Part shown: positions 33,263 to 42,824 of the stretch, in pieces
Layout of the letters: each line of letters opens with the position of its first letter
Numbering within the stretch: the stretch's first letter is position 1
Assembly (NCBI GenBank): GCA_025362495.1
Contig: JANYGI010000226.1
Span: 1-54,359 of the forward strand
Source of the DNA: Byssovorax sp.
GTDB taxonomy: Bacteria; Myxococcota_A; Polyangia; Polyangiales; Polyangiaceae
Reading direction: 5' to 3'
DNA length: 54,359 nucleotides
Position numbers and translations under genes: made by a program
Notes under the pieces: model-generated
What the model was told of the DNA's origin: nothing
The model's database searches: none
The model's input: only the letters and a program-made list of their open reading frames with translations

Positions 33263-33633
33263 CGCGCGCTCCCCTCGGCGATCCGGTCCATCGCCTGATC
33301 GATGGGCAAGGTCACGATTCCCCGGCTCCGGTCGAGCCATCGATACGTGGTGAGCGCCCGCGCCTCACCGGCGTTGAGCCGCTCGCCCAGGCCCGGCTGC
33401 TCCGTGAAGAGCGGCTCGTTGGCCTGCGGCGGGCTCGCGCTGGGCTGGAGGCGCTGCTCGGGGTAATCTCGCGTCGGCCGGAGCGTCGCTGTCACCTGCG
33501 CCGTCGTCGCCCAGGCCCATACCACCATCGCCGCCGAGATCGAGAGGACGATCAGCATCGCCACGATCACGTGGACCCGCGATACGTGATCTTCCTCCTG
33601 GAGGAGGGCCTTGTTCTCGCCGGGCGCGCTCAT
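33259..33633 (-). CDS. Small single-span membrane protein of the act/cox operon
   Basis: 124 residues with one transmembrane helix (VHVIVAMLIVLSISAAMVVWAWATT, about residues 20-45) and an extracytoplasmic tail ending in RGIVTLPIDQAMDRIAEGSAR. The end motif, a short stretch about a dehydrogenase-like IDQAM helix, is seen in small proteins of similar ACIII-oxidase clusters, where they may tie the complex to the oxidase or help assembly. I cannot name a family. It overlaps actF by four bases and the SCO gene by four bases. Confidence 0.75.
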   Translation of the reverse strand: MSAPGENKALLQEEDHVSRVHVIVAMLIVLSISAAMVVWAWATTAQVTATLRPTRDYPEQRLQPSASPPQANEPLFTEQPGLGERLNAGEARALTTYRWLDRSRGIVTLPIDQAMDRIAEGSAR

Positions 33634-34808
33634 CGGCTCTCGTAGCGGAGGGCCCGCGGCAGCTCGGGATCGTGGAGGGGGACGATGGGGCGCCCGCGGA
33701 GGCGGGTCGCGGAGAAGGCCGTGCACGCCCCGCCCACGGCGAGGAGCGCCGCCAGATCGAGCCAGTGGAACGGCGCTCTCGGCCGGACCGCCGGCATCAC
33801 CAGCCAGTGGACGTCGAGGTAGTGCGCCGCGAGGATCCACGCCGCCACGGCCGCGAGCTGCGGAGGACGGTGCTTGATGCGATAGCCGAGGAGGATGAAG
33901 AAGGGCGCCACGAACTGGGCGACAATCAGCACCACGCTGAGCGTGAGCCAGGGCCCCCGCGCCCGATCGGCGAAGAAGGTGACCTCGTCGGGGCGATTGG
34001 CGATCCAGATCAAAAAGAACTGGAAATAGGCTGCGTACGCCCAGAAGATCACGAACGCGAGCAGCATCCGCCCGAGCGCGTAGTAGTGCGAGAGCGAGAT
34101 CTCCGGGAGCCAGCCGCCCGCCTGCGCTTCGAAGGTGAGCAGCACGAGGAGCGCCAGCGCCGCCACGAACCCGCCCGCGAACCAGTACACCGGGTACATC
34201 GTCGAGAACCACGTGGGCGTCAGCGACATCAGCCAATCGAAGCTGGCGAAGCTGAAGGTGATGGCCACCGCGGGCAGGGCGCCGGCGCTGAGCGCGCGCA
34301 TCCTCGCGCCGGTGTCGATGCGGGGATCGGCGTCGCGCGCCAGCGACCACCGCCGGAGGAGAGTGCCAATCGCCACCCAGACGGCCAGGTAAATCGCGGC
34401 CCGGATCACGAAGAAGGGCACGTTGAGGTACGCGCGCTTGGCGAGGACGCTCCTCATGCCCTCCTCGCCCAGCGTCTCTGGCCGCGTCCAGGGGTAGAGC
34501 GTGTGGAGCCCGAAGAGGAGCGGCACGAAGAGCAGCGCGAGGAGCGGTAAGCTCGCCACGATGGTCTCGGTCAGGCGGCGCACCACGACGGGCCAGCCGG
34601 CGTTCATCGCGTGCCCGATCATCAGGAAGATCAGCGCCCCACCGGCGATGCTGACGGCGAACGCGTAGGCCGTCAGGTACGCATAGAAGAGCTGCTGTCG
34701 ATTGACGAAGGCGCCGATCGTGAGGCCGAACGCGCCGAGCGCGGCCAGCGCGATGGAGAGGCGGAGGAGGCGATCGCCGCCGCGGTAGAGGGTCCGATCG
34801 ACGTTCAA
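33630..34808 (-). CDS. actF: ActF, NrfD-like membrane subunit of alternative complex III
   Basis: 392 residues, about ten transmembrane helices. It belongs to the ActF side of the NrfD/PsrC family, which forms a quinol-facing membrane core. Recognisable parts are RAYLNVPFFVIRAAIYLAVW, SFASFDWLMSLTPTWFSTMYPVYWF, SHYYALGRMLLAFVIFWAYAAYFQFFLIW and HYLDVHWLVMPA. No methionine lies near the natural N-terminus. The start is a TTG that overlaps the actE stop (TTGA), with AGGAG five bases before it. It works with ActC and the cytochrome subunits in quinol:cytochrome c oxidoreduction. Confidence 0.92.
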   Translation of the reverse strand: MNVDRTLYRGGDRLLRLSIALAALGAFGLTIGAFVNRQQLFYAYLTAYAFAVSIAGGALIFLMIGHAMNAGWPVVVRRLTETIVASLPLLALLFVPLLFGLHTLYPWTRPETLGEEGMRSVLAKRAYLNVPFFVIRAAIYLAVWVAIGTLLRRWSLARDADPRIDTGARMRALSAGALPAVAITFSFASFDWLMSLTPTWFSTMYPVYWFAGGFVAALALLVLLTFEAQAGGWLPEISLSHYYALGRMLLAFVIFWAYAAYFQFFLIWIANRPDEVTFFADRARGPWLTLSVVLIVAQFVAPFFILLGYRIKHRPPQLAAVAAWILAAHYLDVHWLVMPAVRPRAPFHWLDLAALLAVGGACTAFSATRLRGRPIVPLHDPELPRALRYESR

Positions 34809-35413
34809 GGCAGCTCCTGCTCGGCGCGGCGGCGCGCCTCGGGTGGGAGGCTCGCGAGGGGCACGCCCACGCCCTGCGAGAGCTGGAGGGCGCGGAGATA
34901 GGCCACCGTCGCCCACCGCTCCTCGGGCGTGGTGATATCCTCGGTGTAGGGGCGCATCAGCCCGTACCCGAGGACGATGACTTGATAGATCCGCCCGTCG
35001 GGGAACCCCTGGACGCGAGCGTCGACGAGCGAGGGCGGCTTGCGCAGGGTCATGTTCGCGGCGACGATCGACTCCCCATTTCCGCTGATCCCGTGGCAGG
35101 CAGCGCAGTAGGTCTGGAACCGATCCCGACCGACGTTGAGGACTCCCCGGGTGATCGGGAAGGGAGATCTCGTCAGGTAGGCGCCCGCCGCCTCGCCCAC
35201 GGCGATCCCGGGCTGGGTGTCGGCGCGCGTCATCGGCACGCTGTCGCGCGGCGGGGTGCGCATGGCGCGGCCGTCACGGAAATACGGCTCGTCGCCATAG
35301 GACTTGTCTTTCGACTGATCAATCATCCGCTCGAGATTGATGCTCGGCAGGAGGTCGTCGTCGCAGCCCGGGAGCAGCGCGGCCGCCGCGAGCACGAAGA
35401 GAGCGCCCCTCAC
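34805..35413 (-). CDS. actE: ActE, monoheme cytochrome c lipoprotein of alternative complex III
   Basis: About 202 residues. A short lipoprotein signal ends in LLPGC. The mature protein has one heme c site, CAACH, in TYCAACHGISGNGES and a likely axial Met in GYGLMRPYTEDI. It passes electrons on the periplasmic face to the caa3 oxidase. I place the start at a GTG overlapping the actD stop (GTGA), as at other junctions of this operon. Two further GTG codons upstream (35422 and 35437) are possible and would lengthen the signal. Confidence 0.9.
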   Translation of the reverse strand: MRGALFVLAAAALLPGCDDDLLPSINLERMIDQSKDKSYGDEPYFRDGRAMRTPPRDSVPMTRADTQPGIAVGEAAGAYLTRSPFPITRGVLNVGRDRFQTYCAACHGISGNGESIVAANMTLRKPPSLVDARVQGFPDGRIYQVIVLGYGLMRPYTEDITTPEERWATVAYLRALQLSQGVGVPLASLPPEARRRAEQELP

Positions 35414-35946
35414 GGCGCCCACCGCGGTCCGGCCCACGCGACCCGCGCGGCGCCGAGCTCGACGAGCGCCTGCTCGACCGCCGCGCGATCGAACCGGGGA
35501 TCACCCGCGTCGACTCCCACCCAGAAGCGATCGATCGAGGCGCGCTCGAAGCCCTCGACCTCGAAGACCGGAGACCACAGCTCGGGCAGGCCGGTGAGCG
35601 CGAAATAGACAATCAGGCCCACGATCGCCGCGGTGAGCACGCCCATCTCGAAGGTGATGGGAATGAACGCAGGCGCCGAGTGCAGCGGGCGCCCACCCAC
35701 GTTGAGCGGGTAGTCGAAGGCGTTGCAGTACCACTGGAGCAGGTAGGCTGCGCCCGCCCCCGCGAGCGCGAACGGGAACACGATCCAGTCGATGCGTGAG
35801 CGCTTCATCTCTGCGGCCTCCTCGGCCCCGTGCACCGGATAGGGTGAGAAGGCGTCGATCCGTCGATAGCCTCGAGCGCGCAGCCCGACGATGGCCGCGA
35901 CCATGGCCTCGGGCGTCATCAGCTCGCCGAGCACGCCGGCGCGCAT
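35410..35946 (-). CDS. actD: ActD, DUF3341 membrane subunit of alternative complex III
   Basis: 178 residues, two transmembrane helices (WIVFPFALAGAGAAYLLQWY and FEMGVLTAAIVGLIVYFAL). This is the DUF3341 pattern with an N-terminal soluble part (GVLGELMTPEAMVAAIVGLRARGYRRIDAFSPYPVHG) and the stretch YPLNVGGRPLHSAPAFIPITFE. In characterised ACIII this subunit packs beside ActC in the membrane and holds no cofactor. The ATG overlaps the actC stop by one base. Confidence 0.93.
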   Translation of the reverse strand: MRAGVLGELMTPEAMVAAIVGLRARGYRRIDAFSPYPVHGAEEAAEMKRSRIDWIVFPFALAGAGAAYLLQWYCNAFDYPLNVGGRPLHSAPAFIPITFEMGVLTAAIVGLIVYFALTGLPELWSPVFEVEGFERASIDRFWVGVDAGDPRFDRAAVEQALVELGAARVAWAGPRWAP

Positions 35947-37340
35947 CAGACCTTCTCCTCGGCCCGGAGCTCGTGCGAGAGCTCGGCGACCTCGGCCACC
36001 GGGATGAAGGGGAAGAGTCGCAAGAACGCCAGGAAGAGCAGCATGAAGAAGCCCATTGTCCCCACGAAGAGGGCGATGTCCACGCGGGTGGGGGCGTAGT
36101 CGGCCCAGGACGAAGGGAGGTAATCGCGCTGGAGGGAGAGCACGATGATCACGAAGCGCTCGCTCCACATCCCGACGTTGACCAGGACCGCTATCACGAC
36201 GAGGAGGCCCGGACTCGCTCGCACCCGCCTCCACCAGAGGAGCTGCGGAACGAGGATGTTACAGACCTGCATGGTCCAGAACACCATCGAGCCGGGAGCG
36301 AAAGGGCGGGCCACGAAGAACTGGTATTTCTCGTACGGTGATCCGCTGTACCAGGCGATGAAATCCTCGATGAGATACGAGTAGATCACGATCCACGACG
36401 TCACCAGCATCATCTTGGCGAGGTTGTCGAGGTGACGGAGGGTGATCACGTTCTCGAGGCCGAAGATCCGCCGGATGGGCACGAGGAGCGTCACCACCAT
36501 GGCGAAGCCCGAGAAGATCGCCCCGGCGACGAAGAAGGGCGGGAAGATCGTCGAGTGCCAGCTGGGGACGAGGGTGATGGCGAAGTCTGCGCTCACGATG
36601 GAGTGGACGGAGAGCACGAGCGGTGTCGCCAGGCCGGCGAGCAGGCCATAAAGCAGCCGATAGTGCCGGTGCTGCTCGAGAGAGCCGCGGAACCCCAGGG
36701 CGAAGATGCCATAGATCATCCGCCTCGTCCGGCCCGGCGCGGCGTCGCGGAGCTTGGCCAGATCCGGGAGGAGGCCCAGATACCAGAACACGAGCGACAC
36801 GGTGAAGTAGGTGAACACCGCCGCCGCGTCCCAGGGCAGCGCGCTCCGGAAGTTCGGCCAGGCCTGCATCGTGGCCGGGTAGGGGACGAGCCAGTAGAAG
36901 AACCAGGGCCGCCCGAGGTGGAGGAGGGGAAAGAGGCCGGCCTGGACCACGGCGAAGAGCGTCATCGCCTCGGTGAAGCGGTTGATGCTCGTGCGCCAGC
37001 GCTGCTCGAGGAGCAGGAGGATCGCCGAGATGAACGTGCCGGCGTGGCCGATCCCGATCCACCAGACGAAGTTGATGATCCCGAACGCCCAGGCGACGGG
37101 GATGTTGTTACCCCAGACGCCGATGCCCTTCCACACCGTGACGGTCACCGCGTAGAGCAAGAGCGTCGTCCCCAGCGCCGCGACGCCGAACGCGGCGAGC
37201 CAGGCCGGCCGCGAGCGCGGGGTCCACACCGGCGAGATCAGCTGGTGGGTCAGCTCTGCGTCGGTGGGGTGACCGAGGAGGAGCGGCGCGAGCGGGGGAG
37301 TCGCGCTGGAGGTGAGCGCGGCTGTCTCTGTCTCACTCAC
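35946..37340 (-). CDS. actC: ActC, NrfD-family quinol-binding membrane subunit
   Basis: 464 residues, about ten transmembrane helices, NrfD/PsrC family. It binds quinol near the periplasmic side and gives electrons to the Fe-S clusters of ActB. Typical stretches are [67 protein letters not shown], and [27 protein letters not shown]. The start is a GTG just after the actB stop, with the GGAG of the actB tail as a likely SD. Confidence 0.95.
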   Translation of the reverse strand: MSETETAALTSSATPPLAPLLLGHPTDAELTHQLISPVWTPRSRPAWLAAFGVAALGTTLLLYAVTVTVWKGIGVWGNNIPVAWAFGIINFVWWIGIGHAGTFISAILLLLEQRWRTSINRFTEAMTLFAVVQAGLFPLLHLGRPWFFYWLVPYPATMQAWPNFRSALPWDAAAVFTYFTVSLVFWYLGLLPDLAKLRDAAPGRTRRMIYGIFALGFRGSLEQHRHYRLLYGLLAGLATPLVLSVHSIVSADFAITLVPSWHSTIFPPFFVAGAIFSGFAMVVTLLVPIRRIFGLENVITLRHLDNLAKMMLVTSWIVIYSYLIEDFIAWYSGSPYEKYQFFVARPFAPGSMVFWTMQVCNILVPQLLWWRRVRASPGLLVVIAVLVNVGMWSERFVIIVLSLQRDYLPSSWADYAPTRVDIALFVGTMGFFMLLFLAFLRLFPFIPVAEVAELSHELRAEEKV

Positions 37341-37343
37341 GGC

Positions 37344-40259
37344 TCAACCGATCTCCGGGTTGGGGTTGTCGATCCGGGCGAGGTAGTTGACGCGAGGCTG
37401 GGTGCCGAGCTCGTGGAGCACCGCGAAATTCCGCGGCTCTCGCCGCCAGCGCGCCATTGCCGAGCCGGGGTTCGAGAGCGAGTCGAACTGGATGGCGCGC
37501 GTCGGGCAGGCCTGGGCGCAGGCGGTCGTGACCTCGCCCTCGCGGATGGGGCGGTTGCCCTCGATCCTGGCGCCGAGCTCCGTGGCGCGCAGGCGCTGCA
37601 CGCAGAAAGTGCATTTCTCCATCACGCCTCGCTGCCGCACGGTGACCTCGGGGTTCCGCTGCAAGCGCACGAGTCCCTGGTTCGCCGGCACGTGATCCTC
37701 CCAGTCGAACCAGTTGAATCGACGCACCTTGTAAGGGCAGTTGTTCGAGCAGAAGCGCGTCCCGACGCAGCGGTTGTAGATCATCTCGTTGAGCCCGTCG
37801 GGGCTGTGGACGGTGGCGTTGACGGGGCAGACGTACTCGCAGGGCGCGCGCTCGCAGTGCTGGCAGAGCATCGGCTCGTGGATCACCCGGGGCGCTTCGC
37901 TGGGCCCCTCGTAGTAGGTGTCTATCCGGAGCCAGTGCATCTCCCGGCTCTTCAGGATGCCCTCCTTGCCGACGACGAAGATGTTGTTCTCCGCCTGACA
38001 GGCCTGCTCGCAGGCGCCGCAGCCGGTGCAGATCGAGAGATCGATGGTCATCGCCCACTGCGGCGGCCCGCCGGCCCCCGAGCCGGGCAGGGGAGGCATG
38101 AGCGACGGCAACGGGCCCCGCTGCTCGGCGGTGAAATCGGGGTTCTTCTGGTACTCGGCGGCTGTGGCTCGCAGAGCGAGCGGGCGCCCCTCCGTCGACC
38201 AGTGCATCTGCGTCCGCGCGAGCGGGTGCTTCGCGCCGCCGAGCCTGGTGATCTCCAGCCCGACAGCGCCGGATCTCGCGGTCCAGGTACGGAGTCGATA
38301 GGCATCGAACCCGACGCCGCGGGCGACGGGCTCGGCGCGCCGCCGCCCGTAGCCGAGGTGTAGAGTCACCGCCTCGTCGGCGTGTCCAGGCGCGATCAGC
38401 GCCGGCGCCTCCACCGATCGTCCGCCGAGGGAGAGGCGGACGCGATCTTCATCCGTCACGCCGAGGCGCGCCGCGAGCGCCGGGCTCATCAGCGCGGCGT
38501 TGTCCCAGGTGAGCTTGGTCAGCGGCCTCGGCAGCTCCTGCAGCCAGGCGTTGTTGGCGAAGCGGCCGTCGTGAACGCGGGAGTCGGGCCGCAAAGCCAC
38601 CTCGATCCCCGCCGCCGGAGGGGCCTTTGCCGCGAGCGCGGAGAGGAGCGCGCCCGGGACGATAGGGGCCGTCACCGCCGGTGAGCTGCTCCCGGTGACG
38701 ACGCCGAGCTTGAGCGTATCCCGCCAGAACGCCTCGAAATCGCGGTCCTTCAGCCGATCCTGCCAGTGCGCCCGCAGGAGCAGGCGAGCCTCCGGGTGGG
38801 CGTCTCCCGCGACGACGGCGAGCATCTCCGCCGGCGACGAGCCCTCGTGGAGAGGCTCGATCAGCGCCTGGATGAGCGAGATCGTCCCGTCGTAGGCCCG
38901 CGCGTCGCCCCACGACTCCAGCGGGTGGCGCGCCGGGATGAACCACTGGCTCACCGCCGCCGTCTCGTCGTCGTAAGAGCCCAGATAAACCGAGGTGGCG
39001 ACCCGGGTGATCAGGCGCTCCAGATCCAGATCCGCGGGGGCGGCGTAGGCGGGGTTCCCCTCCAGGATCACCAGCGTATCCACGCCTCCCGCGTCGATCT
39101 CGCGGGCGAGCGCTGCGAGATCCTGCTCCTGGGCTCCGAGCGAAACCAGAGTCGGAGAGAGGAGGTCGACCGTGCTCTCCGAGCGGAGCATCGCGTTGCA
39201 GAGGTGCCCGAGCGCGTGCGTCTCGGGAGGTTGCCACTCTCCGACGATCACCGAGGCGGAGCCCGCGTGCCGCGCCAGATCGCGGGCGATGGCGCCGACC
39301 AAGGGTCGATCTTCCCTGGCCGCGTGGGGCGCGAGCGCCGCCAGCAAGGCCTCTTTCGGCACTGGTAAAGCCACGTCGGGCAGGCCCGCGAGCTCGACGG
39401 CGACGGCCGCGAGGACGCCGTGAACATCGCCGGGACGCCGCTGCAAGCGGTGATCCGCGAGGCTGCCTGTCGGGCTCAATGCCGCCTCCGCGACATAGAG
39501 TCGGCTCATTGGCGCTCCGGGCGCGGCGATCCGCCGGCGCCCGGCAAAGTGCTGGGCATGGCGCAGGTGAAACGGCCCGGACGCGAGGAAATCGGCGTCG
39601 AGCGCGAGGATCACGTCGGTCTTTCGAAGATCGTGGACGGCCTGCAGCGGCCGCCCGAACGCGAGGCCGGCGCCGAGAGAGCCGCTGTCCGAGCGCGCCG
39701 CGGCGTGGAACGTCACCCGCGCCGCGGGGAAGCGCCGGAGGACGCGATCGAGCAGCGCCCCCAGCAGCGGAGAGCCGGTGGGCTCGAGCAGGAAGCGGAG
39801 CCCCGCGCCGCGATCCGGGCGATCCTGGCCGAGCACGCGGGTGAGCGCGGGCCACGCCGCGGGAGCCCGCCGGTGGAGGATCGCTCTCGGGCGCTGCGGA
39901 TCGTAGAGGCCGAGCACCGAGGCTTCTTCCATCGCGCCGGTGGCGCCGAGGCTCGCCGGGTGCTCGGGGTTGCCTTCGATCTTCGAGGGCCTACCGTCGT
40001 TGACGCGCACGAGGACGCCTGTCGCATATCCATCGAGCGAGAGGCTGGTGGTGAAGCGCAGCGGGATGCCCGGCGTCAGATCCGGAGGATTGACCGTGTA
40101 CGGGAGCAGCTTGTCGCGCTTGTTCTGGCCGCACCCCGTGGCGGCGGCCAGCGCGACGCTCGCCCCGCAGAGCTCGAGCATCGCGCGCCGGGTGATCCCG
40201 TCGGGCTCGCCGTCCCCCGGTCGTCCCTCGGCAGGCTCGAAAGGCTCGTCGTCGTTCAA
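37344..40259 (-). CDS. actB: ActB, molybdopterin-like/ferredoxin fusion subunit of alternative complex III
   Basis: 971 residues. A twin-arginine-like ITRRAMLELCGASVALAAATGC sends it across the membrane, and the Cys could be acylated. Residues ~50-690 resemble a molybdopterin oxidoreductase, but in this family no cofactor is bound. From about residue 740 a ferredoxin-like part holds four Cys groups for Fe-S clusters: CTGCGACEQAC, CQHCERAPCEYVC, CVGTRFCSNNC and CTFC...CAQACP. It links quinol oxidation to the heme subunits. The start is a TTG with AGGAGG four bases before it; no early ATG is available without losing the signal. Confidence 0.95.
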   Translation of the reverse strand: MNDDEPFEPAEGRPGDGEPDGITRRAMLELCGASVALAAATGCGQNKRDKLLPYTVNPPDLTPGIPLRFTTSLSLDGYATGVLVRVNDGRPSKIEGNPEHPASLGATGAMEEASVLGLYDPQRPRAILHRRAPAAWPALTRVLGQDRPDRGAGLRFLLEPTGSPLLGALLDRVLRRFPAARVTFHAAARSDSGSLGAGLAFGRPLQAVHDLRKTDVILALDADFLASGPFHLRHAQHFAGRRRIAAPGAPMSRLYVAEAALSPTGSLADHRLQRRPGDVHGVLAAVAVELAGLPDVALPVPKEALLAALAPHAAREDRPLVGAIARDLARHAGSASVIVGEWQPPETHALGHLCNAMLRSESTVDLLSPTLVSLGAQEQDLAALAREIDAGGVDTLVILEGNPAYAAPADLDLERLITRVATSVYLGSYDDETAAVSQWFIPARHPLESWGDARAYDGTISLIQALIEPLHEGSSPAEMLAVVAGDAHPEARLLLRAHWQDRLKDRDFEAFWRDTLKLGVVTGSSSPAVTAPIVPGALLSALAAKAPPAAGIEVALRPDSRVHDGRFANNAWLQELPRPLTKLTWDNAALMSPALAARLGVTDEDRVRLSLGGRSVEAPALIAPGHADEAVTLHLGYGRRRAEPVARGVGFDAYRLRTWTARSGAVGLEITRLGGAKHPLARTQMHWSTEGRPLALRATAAEYQKNPDFTAEQRGPLPSLMPPLPGSGAGGPPQWAMTIDLSICTGCGACEQACQAENNIFVVGKEGILKSREMHWLRIDTYYEGPSEAPRVIHEPMLCQHCERAPCEYVCPVNATVHSPDGLNEMIYNRCVGTRFCSNNCPYKVRRFNWFDWEDHVPANQGLVRLQRNPEVTVRQRGVMEKCTFCVQRLRATELGARIEGNRPIREGEVTTACAQACPTRAIQFDSLSNPGSAMARWRREPRNFAVLHELGTQPRVNYLARIDNPNPEIG

Positions 40260-40272
40260 GAGGCCTCCTCGT

Positions 40273-40923
40273 TCAGCGGTGACAGGCGGAGCAGTCCAGG
40301 TTGCTCCGGACGCCCAGCTCGGCCGCGAGCGCGGCTCGCACCGACTCGGGCTGAGCCTCGGGCTCGAAGCGCATGTTGGTGATCTCCGAGAGCGGGCGGA
40401 GGTGCGCCTCCGGCCGTCGATGGCAGTTCAGACACCACCCCATCGTCAGCGGAGCGGCCTGATACACCTGCGGCATGGTGTCGATGCGACCGTGGCACGT
40501 CGAGCAGCCGACCCCCTTGTTCACGTGGATGGCGTGGTTGAAGTACACGAAGTCGGGCAGATCATGGACCTTGTTCCAGGGGATCGGCGTCCCCGAGAAA
40601 TAGGCCCTCCGCACCGGATCCAGCATCGGGCTCCGGGGCCAGATCTGGCTGTGGCACCCCATGCACTTGTCGGTGGAGGGGATACCGGCGTTCCCCGCCT
40701 TGTAGACGCTGGTGTGGCAGTAGACGCAGTGGATGCCGTCGTCCTGCGTGTGGTGTCGATGATCGAACTGCACCGGCTGATCGATGGGCTCGTTCTGGTG
40801 CCTCACCCACGGCGTGCGCACCCAGATCATCGGCGCGGTGACGGCGGCCGCGCCCCCGCCGAGCGCGGCGATCACGGCGACGCGAACTGCGGTGTTGCTC
40901 CAGCGTGGAAATAGTGCAGCCAT
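40273..40923 (-). CDS. actA: ActA, pentaheme cytochrome c of alternative complex III
   Basis: 216 residues. One N-terminal membrane helix (VRVAVIAALGGGAAAVTAPM) is followed by a periplasmic part with five CxxCH sites: CVYCH, CMGCH, CSTCH, CLNCH and CSACH. Extra His residues such as FDHRHH and FNHAIH are likely axial ligands. It collects electrons from the ActB clusters. This is the first gene of the act/cox operon. The ATG at 40923 has GAGG close before it; a GTG at 40956 is an alternative. Confidence 0.94.
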   Translation of the reverse strand: MAALFPRWSNTAVRVAVIAALGGGAAAVTAPMIWVRTPWVRHQNEPIDQPVQFDHRHHTQDDGIHCVYCHTSVYKAGNAGIPSTDKCMGCHSQIWPRSPMLDPVRRAYFSGTPIPWNKVHDLPDFVYFNHAIHVNKGVGCSTCHGRIDTMPQVYQAAPLTMGWCLNCHRRPEAHLRPLSEITNMRFEPEAQPESVRAALAAELGVRSNLDCSACHR

Positions 40924-41134
40924 GAACCTCGTCTCGAAGTCGAGAAGGGGTATCACGTGGCCGGAGGCGCGCCGCGTCGGCGATCGTCAAACGGATCAAG
41001 GCTTTGCCCAGCGCGTGTGGGGTCGGGTCACCTCGCCGTCATCGAGCGTGGAGAAAGCGTATCTGCGGGCATCGCGCCGCGGTGATGGCGGCCGGGCGGG
41101 CCCGGCGGGAGGGTCGAAGGCCGGGCGGAGAGGC

Positions 41135-42268
41135 TCAGCGAGCGCGCTTGGCGGGCGGCGCGGCCGAGGCCTGCGCCTTGCTCGATGCGATGCCGAAGTA
41201 CGCTTCGAGCACCCGGCGGCCGACGATGTTCCCCTTGGTGTGCCAGCGGATGTCGTTGCCGAGCATCACGGTGATGGCGATCTCGGGCTTCGTCGACGGC
41301 GCGAACGCGGCGAACCACGAGTACATGCGCGTGGGCTTGCCGCCGATGAGAGTGCCAGTCTTCGCCGCGACGGAGATCGACGGCAGCGCGGGCGTGCCGT
41401 CGGGCTTGCGAAAGGCCTTGGCGGCGGTGCCGCGGCGAGTGGTGATCTCCAGCATGCGCGTCATCGAGGCGGCGATGCCGGGGCTCATCGCGCGGCCCGC
41501 CGACGCGCGCGCCGTGGGCCCGCCGTGGTCGAGGATCGCGAGCCGCACGCGCTCGCCGTCGTTGGCGATGGTCTGCATAGCGAAGAGCGCGCCGAGCGGC
41601 GAGAGGTGGCCGTTCCAGAAGCCCGCGGAAGCGCGCGCCATGCCGAAGGGATCGTCGGGGATGGTGAGCTCGCTCGGCGCGACGCTGACGTCAATCGGGA
41701 CCTCGCCCGAGAAGCCGAGATCGGCCGCTTTGCGGCGGATCTCCGGGGGCGCGAGGTGCTTCTTCGCGAGCCGCGCGAAGACGAGGTTGACGCTGTTGCC
41801 GAGCGCATCGCCGAGGCTGGAGCACGCGGTCCCGCGGCGCTCGAGGTCCTCCGGCACGATGGCGTGCTCTCCGCCTTCGTAGCACTCGCGCGTGCCCGGG
41901 TTGACGTGGCCGCCCTCGAGCAGCGCAGTCGCCGTGACGATCTTGAACAGGCTCGCGCTCGGCGCGAACGGCGCGACGACGTAGTCGCGATCGCCCCGCG
42001 TGACCCACGCCAGGATGCGCCCCGTGCGCACGTCGGAGGCCACGATGGCGCCCTCGTGCGCGCCGGAGTCGGTGAGGATCCGGGCCGCGGCGCGCTGGAG
42101 ATCGGGATCGAGCGTGAGCTTGACCTCGGCGCCGCCGACGCGCGCGAACGCGGCCTCGTCGGTCACGCGGATGGTGCGGAGATCGACCGGGCTCGCAGCG
42201 GCGAGGCTCGTCGCGAGGACGAGAGCCGTGGAGAGGGCGGCGGCGAAGGCGAGGCGGATCGAGCGCAC
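41135..42268 (-). CDS. Short penicillin-binding transpeptidase
   Basis: 377 residues. A signal peptide (ALSTALVLATSLAAASP) precedes a stand-alone transpeptidase domain of the PBP/serine acyltransferase fold: nucleophile motif SLFK (Ser106-Lys109), SVN (Ser159-Asn161) and KTGT (Lys303-Gly305). The transglycosylase and dimerisation domains of normal PBPs are missing, so it is about half the usual size. It could be a specialised cross-linking enzyme, or a penicillin-binding relative with another role. The GTG start at 42268 opens the signal; TTG 42304 is weaker. A GC hairpin (41091-41106) lies downstream. Confidence 0.85.
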   Translation of the reverse strand: MRSIRLAFAAALSTALVLATSLAAASPVDLRTIRVTDEAAFARVGGAEVKLTLDPDLQRAAARILTDSGAHEGAIVASDVRTGRILAWVTRGDRDYVVAPFAPSASLFKIVTATALLEGGHVNPGTRECYEGGEHAIVPEDLERRGTACSSLGDALGNSVNLVFARLAKKHLAPPEIRRKAADLGFSGEVPIDVSVAPSELTIPDDPFGMARASAGFWNGHLSPLGALFAMQTIANDGERVRLAILDHGGPTARASAGRAMSPGIAASMTRMLEITTRRGTAAKAFRKPDGTPALPSISVAAKTGTLIGGKPTRMYSWFAAFAPSTKPEIAITVMLGNDIRWHTKGNIVGRRVLEAYFGIASSKAQASAAPPAKRAR

Positions 42269-42434
42269 GCAGCCTTGATAGGAGGCCCGGATCGCGAGGG
42301 CCAAGTTCCCCGAGGAGGGGAGCCCGATCGCGCCGACTGCCGCGCCGACGCGCAGAGGAGGCCTGGAGGCGGCTGAAACTCGTGGTTGGGCCGGACCAGA
42401 CGACGCACTCGGCGCCGACGCGCGCGAGAGAGCG

Positions 42435-42737
42435 TCAGTCCTTCTTGTCGGGCTTGATCACGTCGTAGGCGCCCTCGACAGCGCCCTTGACCTCTTGCCA
42501 GGCGTGCTCTGCGCCCTTCTTCACTTCGTCCCACTTGTCGTCGGTGGCGCCGGCGATCTCGTGGAGCTTGGCCTTCGCGGAATCCATCTTGACGTGGATC
42601 GCGTCGAGGCGCGGCTTGGCGTCGAGCTTGGCCTGCGCCGTGAGCTTGTCGGTGTGGGCGATGAGCGCCTCGAGCTTGGCGCTCCACTCGTGAATCTGGG
42701 CTTCGTACTTCTGCCTGTAAAGCTCGCGCGTTTCCAT
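42435..42737 (-). CDS. Small coiled-coil stress-type protein
   Basis: 100 residues, charged and helical throughout, with no signal peptide: YRQKYEAQIHEWSAKLEALIAHTDK, then repeated Lys/Ala/Asp stretches and an amphipathic KKGAEHAWQEVKGAVEGAYDVIK end. It is probably one long helix that dimerises as a coiled coil. Such proteins are common in myxobacteria and other proteobacteria; I know no proven function. It is a single gene with AAGAGAG before its start. Confidence 0.75.
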   Translation of the reverse strand: METRELYRQKYEAQIHEWSAKLEALIAHTDKLTAQAKLDAKPRLDAIHVKMDSAKAKLHEIAGATDDKWDEVKKGAEHAWQEVKGAVEGAYDVIKPDKKD

Positions 42738-42824
42738 GGGATCTCTCTTTCGTGGGACAGGTCGCGATCGGGGGATCGCGAGAAAAATTGATGCGGGGTC
42801 GAGGGGTTACCCGGCGGGGCAGGG

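Noticed and set aside
41091-41106. GCCGGGC-GG-GCCCGGC hairpin as terminator of the penicillin-binding protein gene
   Set aside because: It is self-complementary, but the loop is only two bases, no T-tract follows and GC-rich DNA gives such stems by chance. I did not list it as a feature.
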